Below the pieces are notes generated by a model. It made no database searches. It saw nothing but the letters and a program-made list of their open reading frames with translations, and was not told where the DNA came from. From Hyperoodon ampullatus (Eukaryota > Chordata > Mammalia > Artiodactyla > Ziphiidae), in contig OX457057.1 in assembly GCA_949752795.1 (NCBI GenBank), positions 96,747,513 to 96,811,512 on the forward strand: DNA of 64,000 bases, written 5' to 3'. The translations under genes were made by a program, and so were the position numbers. Below are positions 47,115 through 59,038 of the stretch, piece after piece. Each line of letters opens with the position of its first letter. The stretch's first letter is position 1.

Positions 47115-48230
47115 CAGTTTTTGAGTGCATGTTCTATAAAGTTCTGCACTAGATACTGTTCAGGAAGTAGACAGGTGAGGTGTGTGTCTGCCTTTTAAGA
47201 CAGGGGTCCCCAACCCCGGTACTGGTCCGTGGCCTGTTAGGAACTGGGCCGCACAGCAGGAGGTGAGCGGCGGGTGAGTGAGCTAAGCTCCATCTGTATT
47301 TACAGCCACTCCCCATCACTCGCATTACTGCCTGAGCTCCGCCTCCTGTCAAATCAGCGCCTGCGTTGGATTCTCACAGGAGCGCGAACTCTACCATGAA
47401 CTGCGCATGCGGGGGATCTAGGTTGCCCGCTCCTTATGAGAACCTAATGCCTGATGATCTGAGGTGGAGCTGAGGTGGTGATGCTAGCGCTGGGGAGTGG
47501 CTGCAAATACAGATTATCATTAGCAGAGAGGTCTGACTGCACAGAGACCATAATCAATTGCTTGCAGACTCACGTCAAAACCCTATCCGTGGGTGGCAAG
47601 TGAAAACAAGCTCAGGGCTCCCACTGATTCTGCATTATGGTGAGTTGTATAATTATTTCATTATATATTACAATGTAACAATAATAGAAATAAAGTGCAC
47701 AATAAACGTAATGCACTTGAATCATCCCGAAACCATCCCCCCCCCAGCCCCGGTCCATGGAAAAATTGTCTTCCATGAAACGTCCCTGGTGCCAAAAAGG
47801 TTGGGGACCACTGCTTTAAGACTTCCACTTCAGTACCTTATTACAGAAATGCTGTCATAGAGGTACCAGCAAAAAGCCAGGATAACACAGAGGAAAAGCC
47901 CATTTATTTTCCCTGAGAAGGATTATGGAAGACTTCATCAGAGTCAGTGGTGTTTGAGCTGAGCCTTGAGAGAGGTCAGAGAAGAAAAAGGGTACTCTAA
48001 AATGAGGTGTGAAGTGACAAACCAGACATGTGAGAGGTGTGTGTCCCAGGAGTAGAGAGTTGTCTGCTGCAGTTGAATGAGAACAGCTGGTGGTGGCAGG
48101 GAAAGCTTATGTTTTGAGTTTCGATTGTATTCCACAAGCAGTAGGTTACCAATATAGGTATCAAGCCCTGGAGAAATAACTGGAGATACCAATGGACATA
48201 TGTGAAGCTATAGCAAGGGCTGCAGTCTTT
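47115..48230 (-). repeat. L2 remnant, reverse, within the retrocopy 3' part, split by a hAT
   Basis: The L2-type 3' end TTTTTGAGTGCATGTTCTATAAAG at about 47117 lies left of the hAT. TTATGGAAGACTTCATCAGAGTCAGTGGTGTTTGAGCTGAG (47924-47964) lies right of it. Both are antisense L2 in collinear order. Confidence 0.65.
47201..47813. mobile_element. hAT-type non-autonomous DNA transposon, copy 2 (longest)
   Basis: The ends CAGGGGTCCCCAACC and GGTTGGGGACCACTG are inverted repeats. The 8-bp flanks TTTTAAGA (47193-47200) and CTTTAAGA (47814-47821) differ at one base. The element is 613 bp, including a GAACTGCGCATGCGGGGGATCTAG internal segment missing from the two shorter copies. Confidence 0.85.
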
Positions 48231-48439
48231 TATGAAGACTTCATAGAAAAGTGTTAACTTAAGTTTCTGATGCCTGTGCCTCTTTCTGGCATATACTGAG
48301 TTTTACAAACCCTGTCCTTAGCATCCTGATTCCCTATCAGGCAAGAAAATTTGTCACACTTCACTTTCTATAGTTAGAAAACAAAATTACAGGAACAATC
48401 AGTTTAAAATTTGTTTCAAATTAAGAAATTATACCATAA

Positions 48440-48863
48440 TTTTGAATAAACATTTCCAAATATACATATCCCATCTTACATGCTGTAGGTGGGAGTGTAG
48501 TTGTTACAACCTTTAGGAGGGTAGTTTTCCAGAATATACTGAAGATGCTTGGAATCTTTGGCTAACTCTTCATTAGGAATGAAATTACTAGGAAACTGCC
48601 TAATGGGAATAATCTGACAACTGTACACAGCAAATTTATTTCACCTTTGTCTTTAATTAAAACTAGCCCAGGGGCTTCCCTGGTGGCGCAGTGGTTGAGA
48701 GTCCGCCTGCCGATGCAGGGGACACGGGTTCGTGCCCCGGTCCGGGAAGATCCCACATGCCACAGAGTGGCTGGGCCCGTGGGCCATGGCCACTGGGCCT
48801 GTGTGTCCGGAGCCTGTGCTCCACAACGGGAGAGGCCACAATAGTGAGAGGCCCGTGTACCAC

Positions 48864-48903
<40 letters not shown>

Positions 48904-49230
48904 AGCCCAGATGTCCTAACAATAAGGGACTGGTATAATAGATTATGGTATCTTCATGTAGTTTCTCTCCATTAAGAGTGAGAAATATCTCTGGAATAAC
49001 ATGTCCAAATTTTACTCTTACATAAAAAAGGAAGCTGTCCGAGCATTTTTTTTTTGGTAGAGTAACTTGTTAATGCTCTAAAAAATAATGGAGAAGTAAC
49101 ACCACATTGTTATTAGTGGCTTTGTGAGAGTGGGATTATGGGAGAACTTTCATGATTGGCTTTATATATTTCTATAATGTTTTAATTTTCTATAAGCATG
49201 TATTTTATAAACAAAGGAAAAAACCCACTA
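48440..49230 (+). repeat. L1ME/HAL1-like 3' end, ending in an A-run
   Basis: CTGTAGGTGGGAGTGTAGTTG, then AATAAGGGACTGGTATAATAGATTATGG and a tail TTTCTATAAGCATGTATTTTATAAAC, resemble an old L1 3' end. It is interrupted by a CHR-2 SINE. The TATAAA at 49205-49210 stands 20-25 nt before the A-run used as the apparent end of the PLRG1 retrocopy. Confidence 0.55.
48672..48899 (+). repeat. CHR-2-type SINE, forward
   Basis: It begins GGGCTTCCCTGGTGGCGCAG, has a Pol III B-box-like GGTTCGTGCCC near 48727 and ends in about 35 A residues. Target-site duplication AACTAGCCCAG lies at 48661-48671 and 48900-48910. Confidence 0.93.
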
Positions 49231-49238
49231 GAAAAAAA

Positions 49239-49255
49239 AAAGTGAGTGAGGAGAG
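49239..49255. repeat. target-site duplication, right copy, of the PLRG1 retrocopy
   Basis: AAAGTGAGTGAGGAGAG directly follows an A-run (the first A residues are shared with it). It is an exact match to 44697-44713. Confidence 0.78.
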
Positions 49256-49424
49256 GAGAATTTGGCCCTAATTTTAATGGCAAACACATAATACAGAGTA
49301 CATATACTGTGTGCTAAGCAGTGTTCTAAGTGTTTTACACTTAATTCTTGCATCTGTGTGATGTCCTAAATTGAGGGATTTGGCAAATTAATGTAGTTAT
49401 ATATTTTAAAGTAAAATGTTAAGA

Positions 49425-49456
<32 letters not shown>

Positions 49457-49539
49457 ACTTTTCACTTTTGCCAGTCTCCTTCACTTAGATAAGAATTAGA
49501 TAAGGCAGTTTCTACTATATTACCATAGAACAATGCCAT

Positions 49540-49745
49540 ATATATTAAGTGGAAAAAGTAAGGTATAGAACAGTATATGTAGTGTGCTATCATTTGAGTA
49601 AAGCAGAAATGTATATACACATCTTTTGGACAGTTCCTAAAAATTGATAACAGTGGTTGTCTCTGGGGCGGGGGTTTCAACTCTTGTTGAAATCTTTGTA
49701 CAATATATTATTAATATGCTTAACTCAGAAATTAATTTAACCTTT
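49540..49745 (+). repeat. L1ME/HAL1-like 3' end fragment
   Basis: AAGTAAGGTATAGAACAGTATATGTAG, then ACAGTGGTTGTCTCTGG, are old L1 3' sequence. It lies outside the retrocopy and is separate from 48440-49230. Confidence 0.5.
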
Positions 49746-50050
49746 CTTTGGTGATTCATGTTCTTGCAATGTGTCCAGGACATTTTTGGCAGTTTCTTCT
49801 TCAGCAAATAGATTAAATATTAGCTTGTCTTCTCACCATTTGTCTCCTTCAGATTTAAGTTAAATTCTAAATAAAAATTCTGGTTATTTTCAGGGGGGCA
49901 GGGGACATCCAAACAGTTGGATTTAAGATCATCAGAATTTTACTCTGTATTTGCTAGTCTGTAAATATCTACCTCAAAATTATTTTACATATATTTAATT
50001 TTAAATCTTTAGTCATATGATATCCTTATAGTGTTTTTTATCTTTGGCAG

Positions 50051-50080
50051 GAATTAAAAGGTGGAAAAACTTACGCAAAG
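50051..50080 (+). CDS. FAM102B: FAM102B (EEIG2) coding exon, 30-nt microexon
   Basis: Exactly ten codons, ELKGGKTYAK, between the acceptor TTTGGCAG (ending 50050) and a consensus donor GTAAGT at 50081. Both borders are phase 0, so the exon is symmetric. It joins VSVRK of the previous exon to [11 protein letters not shown] of the next, giving the [25 protein letters not shown] stretch typical of FAM102 proteins. It is one beta-strand region of the NT-C2 domain. The upstream intron is 10.1 kb and holds the PLRG1 retrocopy. Confidence 0.93.
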
Positions 50081-50575
50081 GTAAGTTGGTGTTCTTTAAC
50101 GCCTTTGGAATTTGCTATTTATAAGCTTAAAAACTAAATGGTTTGCTTTTCTAATTGCTGTTTAAGCTTGGCTATTTTTAAATAAAGCAACTCAGAGATT
50201 GAATAGTTGGATCCAACAATAAATTATAGGCATATTCTTTCTAAATGTTGATTATGGGATGTTATTCTTAAGTTTCAGTTTCCTTACTAGGAGACAGTCT
50301 CTGGTTTGCATTAAACAATAGCAACTGTTAATTCAGTTTCCCTTGGGAAGTATTCTCAGTCCCACCCAACCCCCAGTGGAATAGAACTTGCCCTCTGTGC
50401 TCTCTTAGCACTCTGTATACATGATCACTACTGTCCTTTATACTTTTACTAGCTGTATGGAATTACTAATGAATGTGCTCACTTTTTTTGCTGGATAGAA
50501 GGAATTAGTAATTAATAATACTACCAGAAACCCAACTCTTTTATTTCTAAACCTCTTTAATCTCTAAATCACTTT

Positions 50576-50697
50576 CTTTTTTTTTTTTGGCCACGCTGTG
50601 TCACTTGAAGGATCTCAGTTCCCTGACCAGGGATTGAACCCGGGCCACGGTAGTGAAAGCCCGGAATCCTAACCACTAGGCCACCAGGGAACTCCCC
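50576..50697 (-). repeat. short tRNA-derived SINE
   Basis: T-run, GGCCACGCTGTGTCACTTG, GGATTGAACCCGGGCC and a head whose reverse begins GGGAGTTCCCTGGTGGCC. No clear target-site duplication was found. Confidence 0.7.
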
Positions 50698-50699
50698 AC

Positions 50700-51459
50700 A
50701 TACTCCTCTTGTATTTCTCTGTGATGGTAGCTCCATCAGTCTAGTCATCTAAGCATCTAAGCCAAGAACCAGGGCACTAGTTTCAACTATGAAATCTACC
50801 TACCCCTCTAAAACTAGTTGGCTGCAATATCAGTTAGGATGCTCTTTGTGTACCAAAGAGTAACAGAAAACCCTCCTCACCTAGATTTTTTTTTAATCTC
50901 ACAAAACAGGTAGATATGAGATAGAGCTATAGATGTGAGATAGAGCTGCTCCAGGATTGGTTAATCCACTGACTAAAGAACATCATCAAGAATCCATGTT
51001 ACTTTTCTCTTTTTTTTCTTACATTCTCTATGTGATGGCTTTGTCCTTGGCTAACTCCCTTCATGGTCGGGAGGTGGCTAGCTGCTCAAGTTTTAGTCAA
51101 CACATTCACATATGACAAAGCCCAGCTGCTTCCCCATTTATGACTTTTTCAAGTGAGAAAACTTTTCCTACATGGCCCCCAGAGGATTTCCCTGTACCTT
51201 TGATTGGACACAACTGGATCATATGCCCACTCCTAAACTAGTCATGGGCAGTAGGAATGGATTGCCATGGTTAGCTTAGACTAATCACAATTTAACAGTC
51301 AGCTAGAGGTTGGGTTACTTTCCTTGTGTACATGGATGAGCTAAGAGTGGACACTTGAATAAAATCAGGACTTGCTAGCAAGGAATATCAGGGCATTGAA
51401 TGGTGGGTAGGCAAAAAACGGTCTGCTTTGACTGACAGATCTTGATTTCTCCCTTCTAA
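50700..51459. other. intronic sequence, no exon seen
   Basis: It may contain an old unassigned repeat at about 50830-51400 (CAGTTAGGATGCTCTTTGTG). No FAM102B exon is here. Confidence 0.35.
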
Positions 51460-52135
51460 AAAGCTTTTGAAACCATCTCTTCTCTCCAGTCCCAAGACCA
51501 CTGCCCTAGGTTATGCCTTCATTATTTCTTATTTAAAACCTGCATTGGCCTCCTATCTTTTCTCTGCCTCTGTCGCCTCCCACCAGTTCATCCTCTATAT
51601 TATTGCCAGAGGGATTGTTCTGAAATTCAAAGATGATCATATCATTTCCCCACTTTTAGTCCTTCAGCAGCTCTCTATTGCCTGTAAAGGAAAATGAAAT
51701 GAAAAGTCTTTAACCTAGCATATTGGACCCATCTTGGTTTGCAAATCATCTATCTGCACACTCACCCACTCACTCACTCATCCTTATGCTTCAGACGTAC
51801 TGCCCAGAGAACATTCCTGGAGGGTGCCATGCTGTTTTAGCCTTATTGCCTTGTGACTTGATGTTTTCCCTGCCATGCATGTGCTTCTGTTGACTCATGT
51901 ATCATTAAAAACTCAACTTAGTCATCCCTCCCCACTGAGAAATTTTCTTTTCCTCTCTTGTAATTGTGCCTTCCTTTATCACAGCACTTATACTTTTTTA
52001 TAGGAATTTATTTCCTTTTCTATCTTCCCTTATTAAACTATGAGTTCCTTGAGAATAGGAATAATATACATTCTTAATACCTAACATTATCTGGAATGAA
52101 GGTGCTCAAAATTATTTGCCAATTGAAAGAAGCTC
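51460..52135 (+). repeat. L2 remnant, forward
   Basis: CCTGCATTGGCCTCCTATC, CAGTTCATCCTCTATATTATTGCCAGAGGGATTG, TTCAGCAGCTCTCTATTGCC and TAACCTAGCATATTGGACC are forward L2 ORF and 3' text. A 76-codon open piece is a remnant only. Confidence 0.7.
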
Positions 52136-52157
52136 TACCACAGTTATACCTACAATT

Positions 52158-52193
<36 letters not shown>

Positions 52194-52204
52194 TATATAT
52201 ATAT
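52158..52204. repeat. (TA)n(CA)n(TA)n compound microsatellite
   Basis: TA run, then ACACACACACACA, then TATATATATA. Confidence 0.9.
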
Positions 52205-52269
52205 GCCATTTTATTGAGACAATTATCTCAGTGAAACCAAAGAGAAAATCATAAGGAAATATGGACTCT

Positions 52270-52390
52270 CTTGTACCTCATTACAATGTAAGCTCTTGCA
52301 AGACACTTCTTATCTGTCCTGTTCATCACTGTTTTCCAGTATTTAAAGCAGGGCCTGGCACATAAAAAGTGCTCAGTAAATGTTGACCTT
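52270..52390 (+). repeat. L2 3' end
   Basis: GTAAGCTCTTGCAAGACACTTC, then GGGCCTGGCACATAAAAAGTGCTCAGTAAATG. Confidence 0.7.
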
Positions 52391-52499
52391 AGCATGCTTT
52401 CTTAATGGGGACTGACCAGATTCTTTTTTTAAAATACTTGCTTTATGCTTAGTGACTGTAATACCAACATTCCAACAGTGGATGGTAAGCCAAAGGGCT

Positions 52500-53480
52500 G
52501 TTTTTAATTCAGAAAATACGTGTTAACGGCCTACCGTGTGCCAAGCATTGTTCCTGCCACTATTTTAAGTATTAGAGGTACAGCAGTAAACAAAACAGAC
52601 AAAAATCCCTGACTTTGGGGAGCTTACATTCTAATGGGGAATTGAGGGAGGGGGACAGACAATAAAATAAATATGAAATGTGTATATACATGATGTGATG
52701 CTAACTACTAAAAAAATAAAGCAGATAAGGGGTAGACAGTGCCAGCTACAGGGGAGGGGAGGGGGGAGCCAGGCATGTTCTAGAATGGTCAGGGGAGGCC
52801 CCTTTAGAGAGATGACATTTGAACATAGACTCTAATGCAGTGAGGAAGAAAGCTGTGGGAAAATCTAAGAGAGAATGTATCAGGCAAAAGAACAGTAAGT
52901 GCTAAAGGCCTTGAGGTGATCTTGGCATTTTTCAAGGAAAAGGACCTTGTGGCTGGAAGAGTGGATGAGGAGGAGAGGGGGAAATGAAGTTGACGAGGTG
53001 GCCATGGACAGAGGAATCAGAAACAGTCAATATAGACAAGTCTTTCGAGGAGTCTTGCTCCAAAGGGGAGCAGAAGAATATTACAGTAGACTGGAGAGGG
53101 GTATGGCATGAGGTTTTGTTTTCTTTTGTTCATTAAGATGGGAGAAAATCCAGCATGTTTGTGTTCTGGATATGATCCATAGAGAGGGAAGAATCCCTGA
53201 AGCGATGAACTTGAATAGGCGAGAGGAGAGTGGTTGGCCTTGGATGGGAGCACAGCCAGCTCACTTACAGTAAGTGGGAAGGTAAACATGTGGGCACAGA
53301 TTCAGGTAGGTGAGTGGATGTGGCTGGTGATAAGAGCTTGTGGAAGTTGAATGCTCTTTTGATTGCTTTTATTTCTGAGTGAAATAGGAAGCAAGACATC
53401 AGCAAAGAGTGTGGATGGAAAAGGTATTGGAGGTTCAAAGAGAAAGGATAATGTATGAAATAAGGCATGTGGATGACGTG
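52500..53480 (-). repeat. L2 remnant, reverse
   Basis: GTGTGCCAAGCATTGTTCCTG, AGGAGCTTACATTCTAATGGGG-like text, GATGACATTTGAACATAGAC and CTAAAGGCCTTGAGGTGATC are in L2 antisense order, continuing to about 53480. Confidence 0.7.
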
Positions 53481-54655
53481 TGATCACACAGCCACAGGAG
53501 TCTTCCCACGTTCATTTGGATGTGGCTTTGCCCTGGACATATCCAGGCTTTTTGCTGATCTCTTGGACCCCTAAAAGAGGCAGTAAGACCAGAGTAATCA
53601 TGTGAAGATTAGGTAGATATTACCTGTGGCTTGACATGTTCCTGACTTACTGCTTTTGGAGATTGTGGTCCTTCAACTGGTCTCTTAAGTTCTTATTCTT
53701 CATTCTTCTTATACCAATTAAAAACCACTAAAATAATGCTCCATCCTACAATAAAAATCTTCATCTTAAATGCCATTCATATGTTCTTCACTGCATGTTT
53801 TAAAGCATTAAAGCAGGCAACTTAAAATCATGGCACTCAACTTAAAATCAAGCAGGGTTTGACGTGTATAATACTTTTTATTATATATTCAGGGAGATGT
53901 ACTTGCAAGCTCAAAACATTTTTTGTTAATAAAAGACTGTATACACTTAGTCATATAGAATAGACTGTTCAAAAAATAGTGATATAAAGGAGTGATTTTT
54001 TTGTACCACTTGGAAATGAGAAATAGGGTTGAGCAACATCAGAGGAAAGACCATAGGGTAATGTTTGGTAGCTGCAGAAAATGGGGGCCAAACCCGAGTA
54101 GTAATAAGAGGGAGGAATGCATTTGAGCTGAGCTTCTGGGTAACAGCAGAGAAGGTTGGTGTGGGGAAGGAAGGAAGAAGGCTTCATAAAGAGAGATTCA
54201 GCTCAAGGGGGACCAGCAAGGCAAATGTTGTGGAAGGTGGTAAAGGAGGAGGATCTTGTACCAAAGGAAGTATGTGATACACTTAAATCGTTTCGCTCTT
54301 GGGTGGGCAGTGAGAACTTAATAACCTGCAGCTATCTGCAGTCACCAGTGGTTAACTGGGAATAGAGCCAGACCAGAACAGGGAGAGGAGAGTCTGACTG
54401 GTTTTCTCTATGTGTGTGCAAATGACCATGATTGGTCTGCTAGTATTTCCCATAGAGCAGTGTGAGCACCACTGCTAACTTGCAGTGATTTCAGTTGTTT
54501 AATATGCATTATTTTTACCTTAAGTTATATATTTTAATGTGTACAGAAAAATACATTTAGCAGTCAAATACGTGATTTCAGAGATCATATTGCTTAAGAC
54601 AAGAGTAGAATAGGTGGTACATTTTTGCAAAAAGGTAGCCAATTTTTTAAGACAC
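53481..54655. other. intronic sequence, no exon seen
   Basis: No exon or RNA gene. A weak L2-like antisense flavour lies at about 54060-54370. Confidence 0.35.
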
Positions 54656-54656
54656 A

Positions 54657-54772
54657 TTGGGGTGGCCAAAAAGTTCATTCGGTTTTAAGTAAAAAGACAC
54701 ATTTTTCATTTTCACCAAGAGCTTGATTGAACAACGTATTCACTGATTGAAGAAGCTTTTTGGCCAACCCAA
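54657..54772. mobile_element. mariner-type internally deleted element (MITE-like)
   Basis: The left end TTGGGGTGGCCAAAAAGTTC and the right end CTTTTTGGCCAACCCAA are inverted repeats. TA follows the right end, the target used by mariner; the left flank is CA, probably mutated. The internal 70 bp (ATTTTTCATTTTCACCAAGAG, GAACAACGTATTCAC) is left from the two ends of a larger mariner. No transposase is encoded. Confidence 0.88.
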
Positions 54773-54921
54773 TATTAAGCAAAGAATAGAACAGGTGTTG
54801 TTAAGTTGGCAAAAACTGCAAATAACTGAAGTTTGAGACCACTTGGCTAGAGCATGGGTTGAATGTTTATTTTAAAGATAATATTAATATTCTATTAATA
54901 TAATTATCTTTCTTTTCATAG

Positions 54922-56030
<1,109 letters not shown>

Positions 56031-56034
56031 GCCA

Positions 56035-56215
56035 CGTAGCAGGAGCATGGATTATGGTGTCAGGGCTCTGTGTTTGTTCTTAGATCTCTGGAGCCCTGTG
56101 TAAGCACTTCACCTCTGCCCCACTGTTTCCTCCTCTGTAAAAAGGGAATTTCAGTACTTGCCCCATGGACCTGTTCTTGAGGCCTAAATGAGTTAGTGTA
56201 TGTGATTTTGCCAAC
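56035..56215 (+). repeat. MIR SINE
   Basis: GGATTATGGTGTCAGGGCTC, then CCACTGTTTCCTCCTCTGTAAAAAGGGAAT and CTAAATGAGTTAGTGTATGTG. Confidence 0.65.
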
Positions 56216-56739
56216 ACTAGTTGTATGGAATAGAAATCCCTCAGGTTAGCTCATGTAAAAGAGAACTTTAGTTCAAACACAAGGACGTTTCATAGAGCCC
56301 TAGGGTGGGAAGTTAACAACAAGACCTGAACTCCCAGGAACTAAAGGAGCTTTCTAGGCCTCTCAGGGACTGTTCTTGGCTCTCTGCATTATCATTCTGT
56401 CTGTAGACCAACTTCTTGTGCTTACTCACAGCTTCCCTGCCCTCCCTAGAACTTCAGCTGCTAAGTGGCATTGGCTTGCGATGACATCAGCAGAATCTGG
56501 GAGGCGGGGGAGGCTGTTTCCAGAGACCTTCTCTAAAAGGTCTTGGCCTGGTAGGTTTCCCAGAATGTGTTTGCAGTAGTATCCTCACAGAGCCTAGTAT
56601 ACTCTGGGGCAGGGTGGATGTTCTACAGATGCTAACTCCTTTCTAGAAGGTGGCAAGAGCATTAGTTAAAGTCACATAGTAAGTACCTTGAGAGAGAAGC
56701 TGATCCATTTGGTAGACAGAGAAGGACATTGAGTACTTC

Positions 56740-57470
56740 TAAATTTTTATAGCTTTATTGAGCTATGATTCATTTACCATACATTTCACTCAGTTAAAGT
56801 ACACAGTTGAATGCTTTTTAGTATATTCATAGGTGTGTCCAACTATTGCCATAATCAATTTTAGAACATCTTCATCACCCCAAAAAAGAAACCTCGTATG
56901 TGCCCAATAGCAGTCACTTCCCACTTTCCCCCAACTCTCCTCCCTTCCCCCCAGCCTAAACAACCACTAATCTACTCTCTGTCTATGGATTTACCTATTC
57001 CGAACATTTCCTATAAATGGGATTATAGAATATGTAATGTTTTGTGTCTGGCTTCTCTAAACTTCTCATAATGTTTTCAAGGTTCATCCATGGTGTAGCA
57101 TGTGTCAGTACTACACTCCTTTTTGTGGCTAAGTAATATTCCATTGTATGGCTATACCACATTTTATTTATTCATCAGTTAATGGTCATTTGGCTTGTTG
57201 TTTTCACTTTTTAGCTATTATGAACAATGCTGCTCTGGACATTCATATACAAGTTTCATTGTGGGCATATATTTTCTTTTCTCTTGGGCATATATCCAAG
57301 AGTAAGTACTCTTGGAGCAGAATTCTTGGGTCACATGGTAACTCTGCTTTTAACCTTTTGCAGAGCTACCTGACTGGTTTTCAGGTGGCTGAAACATTTT
57401 ACATTCCCATTAGCAGAGTGTATGAGAGTTCACATTTCTCCAGATATTGAGTCCTTTTATTCTTTAGCTT
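56740..57470 (-). repeat. old L1 3' region, reverse
   Basis: TTTTTATAGCTTTATTGAGC at 56742, a long 3'UTR, then GTAATATTCCATTGTATGGCTATACCAC and AATGGTCATTTGGCTTGTTG, the antisense of the L1 ORF2 tail. Confidence 0.7.
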
Positions 57471-58002
57471 CTTAGAATGAGGGACTGCATAGATAACCCT
57501 GTGCATTTCATATTTCAGATGCTGCTGATAGGTATGTGGAGACTTGAATTAAGCATTTAATCTTCAGGATAAACACATATAGAGATCCTCCAGAGGAAAT
57601 GCCTCTTACTGTGGGTGAAAGGTCTTGAATAGCTCGGGGTGTCAGGAAGATCAGATATTTCAAAGCCTGATCTTTACAAAATATTATAATTGCTTCATGA
57701 ATGAATAAAATCATGAATGATTAAAAAATAAATTCATTCATTCATTCTTGTCCAAAGCTAGAGCAAAGGCCAGAAGCATTCTACTCTTACAGGCCACCAG
57801 CAGGCACGCCTGAAAGCATCATTATGGCAAACATGTTGGAGGAAAACATTCCAGACACTTAAACACCAAAGGAGTCTGGGAGGAAAGACAGATAAAATAG
57901 ACCAGAACAGCACACACCCAGAAGATTGTTACTGGTGAAGCCCTTGCTTTTTGTTTCCATCTTTTCCACTCTTATTTTTGCAGTGACAAAGTTGTTAATG
58001 TT
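57471..58002. other. intronic sequence, no exon seen
   Basis: No named repeat or exon is recognised between the old L1 and the CHR-2 SINE. Confidence 0.35.
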
Positions 58003-58015
58003 AAAAATGATTTTT

Positions 58016-58224
58016 GGGGCTTCCCTGGTGGCGCAGTGGTTGAGAGTCCGCCTGCCGGTGCAGGGGACACGGGTTCGTGCCCCGGTCTGGGAGGATCCCA
58101 CATGCCGCGGAGCGGCTGGGCCCGTGAGCCATGGCCGCTGGGCCTGCGCGTCCGGAGCCTGTGCCTCACAGCCGGAGAGGCCACAGCAGTGAGAGGCCTG
58201 CATACCGCAAAAAAAAAAAAAAAA
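58016..58224 (+). repeat. CHR-2-type SINE, forward
   Basis: GGGGCTTCCCTGGTGGCGCAG start, B-box-like GGTTCGTGCCC and an A-tail. Target-site duplication AAAAATGATTTTT lies at 58003-58015 and 58225-58237. It lies only about 190 bp upstream of a FAM102B exon. Confidence 0.93.
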
Positions 58225-58413
58225 AAAAATGATTTTTAACCTATGTCTGTATAAAGCAGCAATTCAATATTGGATATAACCCAATTCAGTAATCATTTTA
58301 TTTATAAATAGGAAATACTGGACTAGGTGATTTGGAAGGTGCATAGATTAGCAGAATGTGGCTTCTCCTCTCAAGATTTTTATAATTACAATATTTCTTT
58401 TTCTTATGTTTAG

Positions 58414-58460
58414 GTTTTAATCAGTATGCAACTGATGTCTGGTGACCCATGTTTTAAAAC
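58414..58460 (+). CDS. FAM102B: FAM102B (EEIG2) coding exon
   Basis: 47 nt with acceptor TTATGTTTAG (ending 58413) and donor GTAAGT at 58461. It encodes VLISMQLMSGDPCFK plus two bases of the next codon (AC, phase 2), matching the end of the NT-C2 domain in FAM102B (SMQLMSGDPCFKT). The following exon is not in the window, so the serine-rich C-terminal part of the protein is missing here. Confidence 0.95.
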
Positions 58461-58805
58461 GTAAGTTGATGCTCAGTAAATGAGTTATTTGTCTGAAAGT
58501 TTAATAGTGATTTATTTGTTTAAATTTTCACATTCATATTATGTAGTGTTTGTAGGCTAATACCAGTGAAGGAATAGTTCCTCTTTTAGGAGACTGACCT
58601 GACCCTCACAGAAGTTACTATTACTTATTACCAAACAAACTCTCCATGCTCTAAATTATTTAAGCCATGGGTCTTTTGTCATCTTCAGGTTTTGGGTGAA
58701 ATTATACAGATTTAACTTTTTAATTTGATCTCTGTGGATTTGTCATTTCTTCAATAAATGCCTATTAAGTGCCATGTGCTAGGCCCTAATCTATAGACAC
58801 TAGAG

Positions 58806-59038
58806 CAGGGGTCCCCAACCCCCGGGCCGTGGACCGGTACCGGTCAGCAGCCTGTTAGGAACTGGGCCGCACAGCAGGAGGTGAGTGACGGACAAGCCAG
58901 CGAAACTTCATCTGCCGCTCCCCATCACTCCCCATCGCTCACATTACCACCTGAACCCCCCACCCTCCCACCCCTGTCCATGGAAAAATTGTCTTCCAGA
59001 AAACAGGTCCCTGGTGCCAAAAAGGTAGGGGACCGCTG
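58806..59038. mobile_element. hAT-type non-autonomous DNA transposon, copy 3
   Basis: CAGGGGTCCCCAACCCCCGG left end and AGGGGACCGCTG right end. A perfect 8-bp duplication CACTAGAG lies at 58798-58805 and 59039-59046. It is internally deleted relative to the 613-bp copy at 47201, and inserted in an L2. Confidence 0.88.

Larger units (their letters stand above)
44714..49238 (+). pseudogene. PLRG1: PLRG1 processed pseudogene with long 3' part
   Basis: An intronless copy of PLRG1, a WD40-repeat subunit of the PRP19/CDC5L spliceosome complex. It has 5'UTR from 44714, ATG at 44786 ([12 protein letters not shown]) and the N-terminal region with [10 protein letters not shown] repeats follow ([26 protein letters not shown] at 45680-45760; [18 protein letters not shown] near 45846-45898), and coding similarity ends at about 46671. 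Breaks are a frameshift near 44915, a stop TAG at 45369-45371, small losses near 45400 and 45605, a 31-bp-period duplication at 45478-45529, a SINE at 45934-46252 and a one-base gain near 46577. An AATAAA lies at about 46855. The copy seems to continue to an A-run at 49231-49240, where the 17-bp duplication closes it. It is not protein-coding. Confidence 0.93.

Noticed and set aside
48672..48750. tRNA gene
   Set aside because: The tRNA-like sequence with A and B box resemblance is the head of a CHR SINE. It is repeated throughout the window with poly(A) tails and TSDs and has no intact cloverleaf.
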